Source: Gammaproteobacteria bacterium (GTDB lineage: Bacteria; Pseudomonadota; Gammaproteobacteria; GCA-001735895). From it: DNA of 64,000 nt. Below, piece by piece: positions 39,546 to 49,180 of the stretch (position 1 is its first letter; each line of letters starts with the position of its first letter). Below the pieces are notes generated by a model, which made no database searches, was not told the origin of the DNA, and was given only the letters and a program-made list of their open reading frames with translations. Location: positions 91,295 to 155,294 of the forward strand of contig JAAEMR010000010.1 of NCBI GenBank assembly GCA_024225395.1, read 5' to 3'. Position numbers and translations under genes: made by a program.

Positions 39546-40028
39546 ATGTCATCAAACCTAACCCATTTCGATCAGGCTGGTCAGGCTCATATGGTGGATG
39601 TTGGAGGAAAGTCGGTGACTCAACGAAAGGCTACTGCCAGGGGTTATATCGAAATGCATCCAGAAACCCTGGCCCTGATTGAGCAGGGTGATCACAAAAA
39701 AGGCGATGTACTGGGTATTGCCAGGGTTGCAGGCATTATGGCAACCAAGCGAACCGCTGATCTTATCCCGCTGTGTCATCCTCTTGCTCTTACTCATGCG
39801 TCGGTTAAATTTACTATCAATTCAGAGCAATGCCGGGTTGTGTGTGAATTAACCTGTCAGACTAATGGGCAGACGGGTATTGAAATGGAAGCATTGACTG
39901 GGGTGCAGGTTGCCCTGTTGACGATTTATGACATGTGCAAGGCAGTGGATCGTGGGATGGTGATCGGGGATGTTCGTTTGTTGCATAAGTCGGGTGGTAA
40001 GTCTGGAGAGTGGAACTATAAGTCGTAA
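39546..40028 (+). CDS. moaC: Cyclic pyranopterin monophosphate synthase accessory protein
   Basis: 160 residues, standard MoaC length. Motifs [29 protein letters not shown] (active-site His) and [21 protein letters not shown] (catalytic Lys). It converts the MoaA product to cyclic pyranopterin monophosphate in molybdenum cofactor synthesis. It stands apart from other moa genes in this window. A GAGAGG lies before the ATG. Confidence 0.97.
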   Translation: MSSNLTHFDQAGQAHMVDVGGKSVTQRKATARGYIEMHPETLALIEQGDHKKGDVLGIARVAGIMATKRTADLIPLCHPLALTHASVKFTINSEQCRVVCELTCQTNGQTGIEMEALTGVQVALLTIYDMCKAVDRGMVIGDVRLLHKSGGKSGEWNYKS

Positions 40029-40089
40029 GTTTTACTTGATATATAAAATCCACTTCAGCCTATTTTTTCAGACTCCAGACTTCAGACTT

Positions 40090-41151
40090 CTACCCTTGCT
40101 GCAACAACTGCCTTAAATCAATAACTGCTGCATTCGCACGCGAAATATACGAAGCCATCACCAGTGAATGATTGGCAAACATTCCAAATCCCGATCCATT
40201 CATAATAAACGGTGACCACAGTGTTTGTTGTGTAGCTTCTAGCTCCCTGATAATTTGCCGTAAACTGATTAACGCATTTTTCTTACGCAGGATACTGTCA
40301 AAATCATGCTCAATAGCCTTAAGCAAGTGAGCCAGTGCCCAGGCGGCACCTCTTGCTTCATAAAATACATCATCGATTTCAGACCAGGCGGTTTTAATCT
40401 CAACTTCATTGGCAGTGGCTGTAGATTGAACGGCTGCCGAATCTCCCGCTAAATCAGTATTGACTCGGGTTTGTCCAACGCTGGCGCTAAGTCGTTGAGA
40501 TAGGCTGCCCAGCCTTTTTTCAACCTGACCCAGCCAGTCCGACAGGTTATCCGCACGCGCATAGAACTGTGCTTCAGGATTATTCGGGTTTTGTAATCTG
40601 GTCAGGTAACGATGTAACGCTTTTAGCCCGTCGTTGTATTCGCTTTCGGTAGCTGGAAAAACCCACGAGTCACTATTAAAGTTGAACTGGGGTTCGGCAA
40701 CGATCAAGTCCTTGTCTTCCACCGATTGAGACTGGGAACGGCTGAAATCATTGCGCATGGAGCGAGTGATGTCACGAATTTGAACCAGCACACCATATTC
40801 CCAGTTGGGAATATTATCTAACCACAGTGACGGAGGGGTTACATCATTACTTAAATACCCGCCACTTTTGCTGAGTAAGGTATCCATCAGGTGAATGGTG
40901 GTTGCAGACGTTATACTACCGACTACCTGTCTGTCGCTGGTCTGTGGAGCAAGCTGTTGGGAGGTTTCAATGACATCGAAACTACCTGGTTCCTGGCTCC
41001 AGTACCAGCCTACGAGGAGTAATAATAAGACGACTGCCGCAACGGATCCTCCAATAAATCCAAAAGGAAATTCACCATTCCTAAAATCTGTTAACTTGCC
41101 TGTGAGCCAGTTTTTACTATCGACTAAGTGTTCTTCCAGAGATTTATTCAT
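40090..41151 (-). CDS. DUF2333 family inner membrane protein
   Basis: 353 residues with one transmembrane helix at about 31-50 (IGGSVAAVVLLLLLVGWYW) and a large periplasmic helical domain (NWEYGVLVQIRDITRSMRNDFSRSQSQS, DSWVFPATESEYNDGLKAL). These are features of DUF2333, known almost only in gammaproteobacteria and without known function. It is convergent with moaC and divergent from the AsmA-like gene. Confidence 0.83.
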   Translation of the reverse strand: MNKSLEEHLVDSKNWLTGKLTDFRNGEFPFGFIGGSVAAVVLLLLLVGWYWSQEPGSFDVIETSQQLAPQTSDRQVVGSITSATTIHLMDTLLSKSGGYLSNDVTPPSLWLDNIPNWEYGVLVQIRDITRSMRNDFSRSQSQSVEDKDLIVAEPQFNFNSDSWVFPATESEYNDGLKALHRYLTRLQNPNNPEAQFYARADNLSDWLGQVEKRLGSLSQRLSASVGQTRVNTDLAGDSAAVQSTATANEVEIKTAWSEIDDVFYEARGAAWALAHLLKAIEHDFDSILRKKNALISLRQIIRELEATQQTLWSPFIMNGSGFGMFANHSLVMASYISRANAAVIDLRQLLQQG

Positions 41152-41372
41152 AACCTTGAAACTAAGTTGTTTTCATGCGAGAGTCATCATCCTAAATTAA
41201 CAGCTGAACAGCAGTCTCGCCTAATAAGTGAATTATCAATATAACTTTATTCTTCATAATATCAATCAATTAATTCGATTGTGTTTGCTGAGCGATCAAC
41301 TGCCTGTTTCATATATTTACATTGTTAACTAAAAATTAGCCAAATCCTCTTTAAGGAGCACCCGGTTCAACC

Positions 41373-43643
41373 ATGAATATTATAAAAATTCTATTGATAG
41401 GTTTTGTTGCATTTGTATTGTTGCTAGTTGGTGCGGTTGGAATTTTCGCTGTGACTTTTGATGCCAATGAATACAAGCAGAACCTGTCTGAACTCGTTAA
41501 ACAAAAAACAAACAGGCAATTAGACTTTAAAGGAGATATTGAGTTAAGCCTGTACCCGGTGCTGGGTATGAAACTGGGTTCGATGACTTTTTCTAATGCC
41601 CCGGGTTTTGGTGATAAGCCTATGTTGGCGGTCAATCATGCCAGTGTCAGTGTTGATGTATTATCGATATTGTCCTTTAACCCCCAGGTAGCTGAGCTGA
41701 TCATGGATGGGTTGAGTGTTAATTTGCAAACCAACAAACGGGGCAAGACTAACTGGGATGACCTGGTCACTGAATCGAAGCCAAAATCTGTATCCAGAGA
41801 TGATGACAAAGATACAACCGTCAGGATCAAAACAGATGTAGAGAGCGAGTTAGAAGTTGCTTTTGGCGGAATCGTAATGACCAATGTGAATTTACTGTGG
41901 TCTGATGCTCAAGCCGATGTGGAGTATCAGGTCAATATCGCATCGTTATTAACTGGCAAAATTACACAGGAAGAACCATTTCCTTTACAGATTAGTATGA
42001 CGCTGAATAGCCTGAATGAGTTGTCTGCTAGCATAGAACTGAAATCAGATGTGCTTTTGGGTAAACAGAAAGTAACCTTGACTTCTCTGGTCATTGAAAG
42101 CTCTGCAGCAGGGGCGTTGATTCCTTTTGATCGCGTGTTGTTAAAATTGAACAGTAACGTGGAGTTTTCTACTTTAACTCGTCAATTAGGATTGAGTGGC
42201 TTTAGCACCAGTATTACCACGAGCGGGGGTGCTTTGCAGAGTTCACAAACCAGGCTTGCCGGGGAAATCGGTTTTGATCTAAATAAACAACACTTAACCA
42301 TTGGTGTGCTGGATGTTCAGTCTGAACTGACGGGTTCTACAGTTCCAAATGGAAAAATGAAAGCTTCTCTTTCTGCCTCTCAGCTAGAGATGCGGCTGAA
42401 TAAACGTTCTATTCATCTGAATGATCTGGTGCTGGCTTTAAATGAAAATAAGTTTGAGGGATTTGTAAAGGTACTCGATTATGACCGACCGAATATTAAC
42501 TTTTCTGTTAAAGCTGAACGTTTTGATATAGACAGGTTACTGGGAAAAACCGTTGAGCCTGAACCTGTACCTGAAGCGACTGAGTCGACAGAAACTGTAG
42601 TAGCAGCTGAAGATGTGCAAATTCAATTGCCGATGGAGTTACTGCGTGATTTAAAGCTAAAGGGTGAGCTGGAAATAGGCACGCTGGTGACACAGGGTCT
42701 GACTGTTAATAATGTAATTCTCAAGATGGGAGCAGATAAAGGCCTGCTTAATCTGGCTCCGATTGCAATGGATCTTTACGATGGTAATTATGTCGGGTCT
42801 GTCAAAATTAATGTTCAGGGCAAACAGCCTGTTTATTCGGTTAAAAAGAAACTGTCATCTTTTCAGGTAGGACAATTTTTACAGGATTTCAGTGGAGAAG
42901 ATCCAGTTTCTGGAAATGCCAATTTTACAATGGATATGACAACCCGGGGCGAATGGTTGAGCAAACTTAAGTCTAATCTTAATGGCGATCTTTCTATGTT
43001 TGTTAAGGATGGAGCTTTGAATGGTTTTAATTTAAGACATGAAGTCGAATCAGCTAAGGCTAAACTGCGCAGAAAAGAGGAACCCGTGTTAGGCAAACGC
43101 CAGACTGATTTTAGTGCTTTGTCTTTATCGGGAGTGATTAAAGAAGGGGTATTCAGCAGTGAAGACCTGGATGTGCAGGCACCATTACTGCGAGTAGGTG
43201 GTAAAGGGTCTGTAGACCTCGTCCAGGAAACTGTCGATTACCTGGTGAATGCTAAAGTGGTCACTACATCGAAAGGGCAGCAGGGTGGCTCAGCGGATGA
43301 ATTATCCGGTGTCTCTATTCCTGTCGCCATAACCGGTTCCTGGTTAATGCCTGAAATTGATGTACAACTGGATGAAATGTTAAAAGCTAAACTGGCTGCA
43401 AAAAAAGAGCAGATTCGTCGCTCCCTGGCAAATCAAAAAGCGGCTCTTAAACATAAACTGGATGCAGAAAAAGCCAGCTTAAAAGCCTCACAGGAAAAAA
43501 AGTTAGCGGCACAAAAACTTCAACTGGAAAAAAAACGTCAGCTGGAAGAAGCCAGCAAAAAAGAAAAACTGGAAAAAAAGAAACAGGCTGAGACAGAAAA
43601 GGCAAAGAAGAAGTTAGAACAGCGGCTGAAAAAGCTATTTTAA
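41373..43643 (+). CDS. AsmA-family envelope protein
   Basis: 756 residues. N-terminal transmembrane anchor (about 5-25), AsmA N-domain starting FDANEYKQNLSELVKQKTNRQ, then a long beta-rich periplasmic region, the C-terminal AsmA_2 part (DLVQETVDYLVNAKVV) and a charged Lys/Glu coiled-coil tail (about 665-756). AsmA-like proteins are bridge-like and linked to phospholipid transport and outer membrane assembly. The TAA overlaps the mutY ATG; this pair is conserved in Pseudomonas. The coiled-coil tail is longer than usual. Confidence 0.9.
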   Translation: MNIIKILLIGFVAFVLLLVGAVGIFAVTFDANEYKQNLSELVKQKTNRQLDFKGDIELSLYPVLGMKLGSMTFSNAPGFGDKPMLAVNHASVSVDVLSILSFNPQVAELIMDGLSVNLQTNKRGKTNWDDLVTESKPKSVSRDDDKDTTVRIKTDVESELEVAFGGIVMTNVNLLWSDAQADVEYQVNIASLLTGKITQEEPFPLQISMTLNSLNELSASIELKSDVLLGKQKVTLTSLVIESSAAGALIPFDRVLLKLNSNVEFSTLTRQLGLSGFSTSITTSGGALQSSQTRLAGEIGFDLNKQHLTIGVLDVQSELTGSTVPNGKMKASLSASQLEMRLNKRSIHLNDLVLALNENKFEGFVKVLDYDRPNINFSVKAERFDIDRLLGKTVEPEPVPEATESTETVVAAEDVQIQLPMELLRDLKLKGELEIGTLVTQGLTVNNVILKMGADKGLLNLAPIAMDLYDGNYVGSVKINVQGKQPVYSVKKKLSSFQVGQFLQDFSGEDPVSGNANFTMDMTTRGEWLSKLKSNLNGDLSMFVKDGALNGFNLRHEVESAKAKLRRKEEPVLGKRQTDFSALSLSGVIKEGVFSSEDLDVQAPLLRVGGKGSVDLVQETVDYLVNAKVVTTSKGQQGGSADELSGVSIPVAITGSWLMPEIDVQLDEMLKAKLAAKKEQIRRSLANQKAALKHKLDAEKASLKASQEKKLAAQKLQLEKKRQLEEASKKEKLEKKKQAETEKAKKKLEQRLKKLF

Positions 43644-44716
43644 TGAGTGATATTTCGAGGCTTTTACTGCCATGGTTTGAATTGCATGGGCGCAAAAATT
43701 TACCCTGGCAGCAACAGGTAACGCCATACAGTGTGTGGTTATCTGAAATTATGTTGCAGCAAACTCAGGTCGCCACTGTCATTCCGTACTTTAATAAGTT
43801 CTTGAACGCTTTTCCGAATGTAAAAGATCTGGCGGAAGCTCAACTGGACCAGGTATTGAAGTACTGGGCCGGGTTGGGATATTACGCTCGTGCCAGGAAC
43901 CTGCATAAAACTGCTCAAATCATTCATCATGAGTTCGACGGGCTGTTTCCTGATTCCCAGGAAAAATTAATGACATTGCCAGGCATCGGTCAGTCGACAT
44001 CGGGTGCTATTCTCAGCCTGGCATTAGGCCGGCATGCAGCTATTCTGGACGGTAACGTAAAACGCGTTCTTTCCAGGCTGTACCAGGTGGATGGCTGGTA
44101 TGGTCAAACTGCGGTGTCAAAAAAGCTGTGGATGCTGGCAGAACAACAAACACCCGCAAAGCAAACCGCATTTTATAATCAGGCAATGATGGATTTAGGT
44201 TCTATGATTTGTAAACGCTCGCGTCCGGACTGCGAGAGGTGTCCTTTGAATAAAATCTGTAAAAGTTGTCTGGAAAGTACTCAGGCACAATTTCCTGTGT
44301 CAAAACCTAAAAAAAACCGGCCTCACAAACACCGTTGGTTTTTACTGCACCGGTTTGCCAACAAGCTGTTACTCGAACATCGACCTGAACAGGGTATCTG
44401 GGGAGGCCTGTGGTCATTGCCAGAAATCGAGAAACTGGATGCTTTACCCGACTGGCAAGTCCGACAGGTAGGGCAATGTGCTGAAATTAATTCTCTGAAC
44501 GAGAAAATACTTAAACATCAGTTTAGTCATTTTGATTTATCTATTTCACTGGTTGAGGTTATTGTCCCGCAAAGCTTTGTGACCTCAACCCATTCAAGGG
44601 TGAGTGATAGTAACCGCTTAAAGTGGGTTGAGTGGGATGAGCTAGAAAATCATGGATTGCCGGCTCCTGTAGAAAAAATTCTATCATCACAGCAACCTAC
44701 TGCCGGGGTGTCATGA
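43643..44716 (+). CDS. mutY: Adenine DNA glycosylase
   Basis: 357 residues. Helix-hairpin-helix LPGIGQSTSGA, catalytic E35 (SEIMLQQTQV) and D136 (LDGNVKR), 4Fe-4S cysteines C190, C197, C200, C206, and a C-terminal MutT-like domain recognising 8-oxoG (GIWGGLWSLPE). It removes A mispaired with 8-oxoguanine. Coupled to the AsmA-like gene. Its 3' end overlaps the convergent DUF3754 gene by 20 bp. Confidence 0.97.
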   Translation: MSDISRLLLPWFELHGRKNLPWQQQVTPYSVWLSEIMLQQTQVATVIPYFNKFLNAFPNVKDLAEAQLDQVLKYWAGLGYYARARNLHKTAQIIHHEFDGLFPDSQEKLMTLPGIGQSTSGAILSLALGRHAAILDGNVKRVLSRLYQVDGWYGQTAVSKKLWMLAEQQTPAKQTAFYNQAMMDLGSMICKRSRPDCERCPLNKICKSCLESTQAQFPVSKPKKNRPHKHRWFLLHRFANKLLLEHRPEQGIWGGLWSLPEIEKLDALPDWQVRQVGQCAEINSLNEKILKHQFSHFDLSISLVEVIVPQSFVTSTHSRVSDSNRLKWVEWDELENHGLPAPVEKILSSQQPTAGVS

Positions 44717-45836
44717 ATGATAACCATTGATTTTCAAGGCTACTGATAATCTGTTCACTCTCCCTGCACTCTAAACTGCTGCTATTATCTTTCAATATTT
44801 TAAAACGTTTAAGTTTGTCCACGGCATCACTAACATCAAAATCAATCTGCTGGTTGAAGTTCTTTTCAAACCAGTGCTCACAGGCGGTGTCTAAATCATG
44901 CTGATTATTGATGCTTGTTAAGTTAAGTAAAGCATACGCCAGAATGACTTCTTTGATTTCCTCCTGACGTGCAAGGTCAACCATGTATGTTATTGCTCCC
45001 GTGTTATTATCCAGATTGTGGAAGTATAAATTTTGTGCCAGAGTCGCCAGATAGCGAGTTTTCTGAATGAATATTTTGCTTAGTTGTCGCCACAAAAGCA
45101 TTGCAAAACCACCAATAGCCAGAATGATTGTCCAGGGATTCACCGCCGCAGTGACTTTACCAATGGTGACAAATAATCCCCCCGCTGTACCTCCTCCTCC
45201 GGTAACTGCAAGTTTAATTTTATCAAAAAGTTTCATGCGTACCTTACATTCGGGGAATAGCATTTCCAGGTCTGGTCGTAATATATCCTTGAATAATTTT
45301 AGATGTATTCCGGGTTTAAGATGTTGGTCTTTATAACGAACTATCAGAAAGAGTCTCTGATAGCTTATCAGGTTAATATTTTTCTTTTTGATATACAGGG
45401 TTGTCCAGTCTCTATGACTGATAGTGCAGTTGCTTTTTCCTCGATAAAACAGGCTGACATTTGAAAAAGCAGAAAAGTCGATATGAATATCGAGCCCGTA
45501 AGGAGATATTTTTTGAAGTGCGTATTCAATTTGTTGCTGGTTTAGCTCGCTATAATTTGCAGCGCTTAACAGCTCGGTAATTTCATTAATACAGCTTTCT
45601 GCATTAGCAGAAATTGATTTATCGATGGTTAGATCAGAATCGGGGTTAAAGGGTTGATATTGTTTTTTCAAGTTAGTCAGCTTTTCATAAAACTGAAATG
45701 AAATAACCTTATTGAGTTTTTCAATGACTTCCATTTGTTGCGGTTCTAATCCACTTAGTTTTAAGGTTTTTATGAGGTGTGGAGTGCTGACCGGTATGAA
45801 ATGGTCAAACTGACTTATATTTGATGGAGAAATCAT
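44697..45836 (-). CDS. DUF3754 (TMEM143-like) membrane protein
   Basis: 379 residues from the ATG at 45836; a TTG six codons upstream is the only alternative. It contains the DUF3754 pattern FYRGKSN, RLFLIVRYK, LKLFKDILRPDLEMLFPE and a Gly-rich hydrophobic segment (about 205-245, TGGGGTAGGLFVTIGKV...NPWTIILAIGGFAMLL) likely spanning the membrane. The family includes eukaryotic TMEM143; function unknown. It overlaps mutY antisense by 20 bp. No operon partner. Confidence 0.78.
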   Translation of the reverse strand: MISPSNISQFDHFIPVSTPHLIKTLKLSGLEPQQMEVIEKLNKVISFQFYEKLTNLKKQYQPFNPDSDLTIDKSISANAESCINEITELLSAANYSELNQQQIEYALQKISPYGLDIHIDFSAFSNVSLFYRGKSNCTISHRDWTTLYIKKKNINLISYQRLFLIVRYKDQHLKPGIHLKLFKDILRPDLEMLFPECKVRMKLFDKIKLAVTGGGGTAGGLFVTIGKVTAAVNPWTIILAIGGFAMLLWRQLSKIFIQKTRYLATLAQNLYFHNLDNNTGAITYMVDLARQEEIKEVILAYALLNLTSINNQHDLDTACEHWFEKNFNQQIDFDVSDAVDKLKRFKILKDNSSSLECRESEQIISSLENQWLSFMTPRQ

Positions 45837-45977
45837 TGATGAGTATTTAAACAATATAGCAGGGGCTATATTAGCACTGATAAAAAGTGGAATGACAATA
45901 TTTATCTCTCAAACTTAAACCATTGGATAAGGGCGTTGGAGCTTTCAGTGACAGGTTAGATTCCGGAGTTCTGCACA

Positions 45978-46038
45978 TACACAAATACCGGGTAAACAAT
46001 GGTTACATACCCAATATGATGCCCCGGTATCCTGTGTA
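45978..46038. repeat. Long inverted repeat downstream of the HxlR gene
   Basis: TACACAAATACCGGG (45978-45992) faces CCCGGTATCCTGTGTA (46023-46038) with one extra base and a 30-nt loop. It sits 7 bp after the HxlR stop. No T-run follows on the minus side, so it is not a canonical terminator. Confidence 0.5.
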
Positions 46039-46045
46039 GATCCTG

Positions 46046-46558
46046 TTATTTCTCTTCCATCCGTCGTGCCAGTTCTGCTATTTCCTGTAATCGTTCTATA
46101 GCTTTTTTATTTGCACCAGGTCCGGCCGTAGGCATGATATCCCGCGGACGTAGTTTGCGACCGTCTTTGGCATGAACCAGTATCGGGCTGATAGGTTCGC
46201 CACTGTCACGGTCGAGGAAAATAATCGGTTCTTTGCTTTGTCCATAAACCCATTTATCTCCCCATTGCGTCAGGGTAATTAACAGCGGCATTAATTCCTT
46301 GCCTTTAGTGGTTAGTAGGTATTCGTGACGTTTAGCACCTTCCTTGATAGGTACACGCTCAAGGATACCGTTGTCACATAGACGTTTTAGGCGGGTAGTC
46401 AGGATGTTTCGGGCAATACCTAAATGCGTTTGAAATTCTTCAAATCGTCGAATTCCAAAAAAAGCTTCACGAATAATAAGCATCGACCAGCCTTCACCGA
46501 GAAAGTCCAGCACATGGGCTATAGATCCATTCAATGGGTCAAATTTTTCCAATTTCAT
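46046..46558 (-). CDS. HxlR-family transcriptional regulator
   Basis: 170 residues. Winged helix with the HxlR pattern LGEGWSMLIIREAFFGIRRFEEFQ, LGIARNILTTRLKRL and the wing RHEYLLTTKG. The N-terminal Cys common in the redox/aldehyde-sensing branch is absent (FDPLNGSIA). It likely represses itself or a neighbour. A perfect 21-bp palindrome lies about 95 bp upstream, between it and the divergent outer membrane gene, and is the natural operator candidate. Confidence 0.9.
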   Translation of the reverse strand: MKLEKFDPLNGSIAHVLDFLGEGWSMLIIREAFFGIRRFEEFQTHLGIARNILTTRLKRLCDNGILERVPIKEGAKRHEYLLTTKGKELMPLLITLTQWGDKWVYGQSKEPIIFLDRDSGEPISPILVHAKDGRKLRPRDIMPTAGPGANKKAIERLQEIAELARRMEEK

Positions 46559-46653
46559 AATATTATTTTAGTTATTAGTGATTACTCTGGATGTTTTAAC
46601 CGGCAGAAAATCTGACATTTAAAAATTTTCAGTCACTATCATAACCCATTCTA

Positions 46654-46674
46654 TTAGTTTTAAGTTAAAACTAA
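46654..46674. promoter_or_regulatory. Perfect 21-bp palindrome, candidate HxlR operator
   Basis: TTAGTTTTA, AGT, TAAAACTAA: two 9-bp arms with a 3-nt centre, in the 246-bp divergent gap between the HxlR regulator and the beta-barrel gene. HxlR dimers bind palindromes of this size. Confidence 0.6.
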
Positions 46675-46804
46675 ATAAATAGAACTTTATAACCTTAAAA
46701 AACTAACTCTTTAGCAAAGGTATACAGGGACTAAATACTGTTAACTTAAGGTTAAGGTGATGGGTGCAAAATTAGCATATTCACTAATTTGAAGAGGATG
46801 TGAT

Positions 46805-47350
46805 ATGCATAAACAAATTTTAGCAATAATTTTGATGATGTTATGTGTCAATACGGTAAGTGCTGATCTGTACCTTGAGTTAGCAGCTGAAGCTGGAGGG
46901 CAGAAATTGATTGATTCAAATACTGTGGACAGTATTACTGCCGGAGGTGGAATTAAATTTGCCATAGGTTTTCAAAACCCGGTGAATGAAAAAACAAAAA
47001 CATCCATTAGATTTTCTGTTGGCTATTTATCTGATAGCATATTTGCTGATAACGGGCAGGCCGACTTTAATACGGTGACACTGGATGCCATGGTGATAAA
47101 AAAAGCCGGTGCGCATTCATTCGGCTTTGGGGCAACCATGCATATGTTGCCCGAGTACAGTGATTATGTGATTGGTTATAGACCTGAAAAAATTGAATAT
47201 GATGATGCACTGGGTTTTGTGTTTCAATATGGTTATCAATTTGTGCCGGGGTTAAACCTGGGCCTGCGTTATACTGATATTACTTATCAGGTATCGGGGT
47301 TTCGTCAGGATGCCGGTAGTTTAGGAATTTTTGTATCGAGTGGGTTTTAA
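46805..47350 (+). CDS. Small outer-membrane beta-barrel protein
   Basis: 181 residues. Signal peptide 1-20 (NTVSA), then alternating amphipathic strands (KFAIGFQN, SIRFSVGYL, AHSFGFGATMHML, LNLGLRYTDITYQ) ending with a terminal Phe, the BAM recognition signature. It resembles eight-strand OmpW/OmpA-type barrels; no specific family recognised. The stop overlaps the HIT gene start (TAATG). A palindrome upstream suggests control by the divergent HxlR regulator. Confidence 0.72.
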   Translation: MHKQILAIILMMLCVNTVSADLYLELAAEAGGQKLIDSNTVDSITAGGGIKFAIGFQNPVNEKTKTSIRFSVGYLSDSIFADNGQADFNTVTLDAMVIKKAGAHSFGFGATMHMLPEYSDYVIGYRPEKIEYDDALGFVFQYGYQFVPGLNLGLRYTDITYQVSGFRQDAGSLGIFVSSGF

Positions 47351-47775
47351 TGACAACATTTTCTTTAGATGAGCGATTAAGAAAGGATTGCCATGTAATC
47401 ATCGAGACCGACAGCCTGAGCTATTTGTTACACAGCAATGCTGAAGTTTCATGGTTTATTCTGGTACCCCATACTAATCAGACTGAATTTTTTAACCTGC
47501 GCTCGTCAATTCAAAACCAGCTTTGCGAACAAATCAACTTGTTATCTGAGTTTGTAAAACTACATTTCGACAGCGATAAAATTAATGTTGCCACTATCGG
47601 TAATGTGGTTTCGCAGATGCACATTCACGTGATTGGGCGTCGCAGAGATGATGTTTACTGGCCGGATGTTGTATGGGGCAGGGAATTTGATAAAACTTAT
47701 GATTCAGCACAGCTATCCCTGGTTAGAGAGCGGTTAACTTCTTATCTGGGTTTAAGCAATACCTTTAACATTTAG
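47350..47775 (+). CDS. HIT-family nucleotide hydrolase-like protein
   Basis: 141 residues. HIT core with WFILVPHT, GNVVSQMHIHVIGRRRDDVYWPDVVWG. The motif has two of the three usual His in HxHxH form (HIHVI), as is normal in this gammaproteobacterial subgroup. The likely substrate class is dinucleoside polyphosphates or nucleotide monoester adducts, not provable here. It overlaps the outer membrane gene by one base. Confidence 0.85.
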   Translation: MTTFSLDERLRKDCHVIIETDSLSYLLHSNAEVSWFILVPHTNQTEFFNLRSSIQNQLCEQINLLSEFVKLHFDSDKINVATIGNVVSQMHIHVIGRRRDDVYWPDVVWGREFDKTYDSAQLSLVRERLTSYLGLSNTFNI

Positions 47776-47886
47776 ATTGAAGCTCCTATTTGGCGGTTAA
47801 TAACTAAATTAATCAGGTTGCTGGTTGACTTTTTAGCGATAGCGTATACAAATAGCGTTAGTATTAATAATAATTATGACATTCCT

Positions 47887-49113
47887 ATGCAACAAATACC
47901 TGATTTAGAGACAATGCATCGGTTGCGCCCGCTGGGACAATTTGACGATGAGCAGCTACAGTCTCTTGCAAACCGGCTTTCAATACAAACCTCTAGAAAA
48001 AAAGAAAAGTTGATAGAGCTGGGTTGTACCGAAGAATATAGCCTTTTTGTTCTTGAAGGCGATATAAAAACCATCGCCAGAGATGGTGCTGTCAAATTAA
48101 TGAGCTTCGATTCGCAGGACGAATTAAACCCGGTTGCTCAGCTTCGCCCGAGTATGTATGAAGTTATCTCAAATGGTGTTGTCGAATACCTGAAAATAGA
48201 TAAAAAATTACTCAATGATTTTGCCCAGAGGACAGAAACAGGTGGAGAAGATATCAGCGTACAATCCCTGGAAGATGATTGCGTCATGAACCCTGCAACT
48301 TTTCAGTTATATCAGGATCTTATGACGGATAGTATTTCTCTGCCCAGCCTACCCGATGTGGCACAGCGTATTCAAAAAGTGATTCATGATGATAATGCCA
48401 ATGCTGAGCAATTAACCAATATCATTATGACTGATCCGGCTATTACCGGTAAGTTGATAAAAATTGCAAACAGCCCTGTTTATCAGGGAGTTTCCTCCAC
48501 CGATACTTTACAGGCTGCTATTGTGCGATTAGGCATGGACGTTACCTATAAGCAGGTGATGGCTTACGCCGCCAATGAGTTATTTAAAAGTCTGTCAGGT
48601 AATGCAATCAAGAGAATGGAAGAATTATGGGCGCATAGCCGGAAGGTTGCTGCGATCAGTCGTATTCTGGCAAAAAACACGAAGTTATTTAATCCTGATC
48701 AGGCCATGCTGGCCGGTTTAATGCATGATCTCGGGGTCATTGTGATTGTAGGGTATTTGGAAACATTTGATGAATCGCTGACTCCAGAATTAATTGAAGA
48801 AACTATCCGGGTAATGAGACCGCAGATTACCGGCTTATTAATGTCTAAATGGAATTTTACAGATGAAATAGTTACTGTTGCCAGGGAATGTGAAGACTGG
48901 TTTAGAAATGAAAGTGATACGCCTGACTTATGTGATTTGATTATTGTGGCTCAGTACCACAGTTTAATGGGGACTGCTGAAATTAGCTCTATGCCGCCAA
49001 TTTCTACAATACCCGCCATTACAAAACTGAACATGGGGCCCAAGGAAAGTATTGAACTAATGAAACAGTCTAATAAAGAAATAAAAGACATAGAAAGTAT
49101 GCTGTCTTTATAA
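47887..49113 (+). CDS. HDOD-domain signalling protein with cyclic-nucleotide-binding-like N-terminus
   Basis: 408 residues from the ATG at 47887; the frame stays open to a TTG at 47818. N-terminal cNMP-binding-like beta-roll (about 10-125, RPLGQFDDEQLQSLA, SLFVLEGDIKTIARDG), then an HDOD domain (about 155-350, LPSLPDVAQRIQKVI, DPAITGKLIKIANSPVYQG, GLMHDLGVIV). HDOD proteins act in signal output without hydrolase activity. The cNMP region lacks a clear phosphate-binding cassette, so ligand binding is uncertain. Confidence 0.85.
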   Translation: MQQIPDLETMHRLRPLGQFDDEQLQSLANRLSIQTSRKKEKLIELGCTEEYSLFVLEGDIKTIARDGAVKLMSFDSQDELNPVAQLRPSMYEVISNGVVEYLKIDKKLLNDFAQRTETGGEDISVQSLEDDCVMNPATFQLYQDLMTDSISLPSLPDVAQRIQKVIHDDNANAEQLTNIIMTDPAITGKLIKIANSPVYQGVSSTDTLQAAIVRLGMDVTYKQVMAYAANELFKSLSGNAIKRMEELWAHSRKVAAISRILAKNTKLFNPDQAMLAGLMHDLGVIVIVGYLETFDESLTPELIEETIRVMRPQITGLLMSKWNFTDEIVTVARECEDWFRNESDTPDLCDLIIVAQYHSLMGTAEISSMPPISTIPAITKLNMGPKESIELMKQSNKEIKDIESMLSL

Positions 49114-49180
49114 TTATTTATTACCTAAATTATTTTTTTTCTGTATGGTGTGCGGTTTTAATTTCCGGTAAATAAATATT

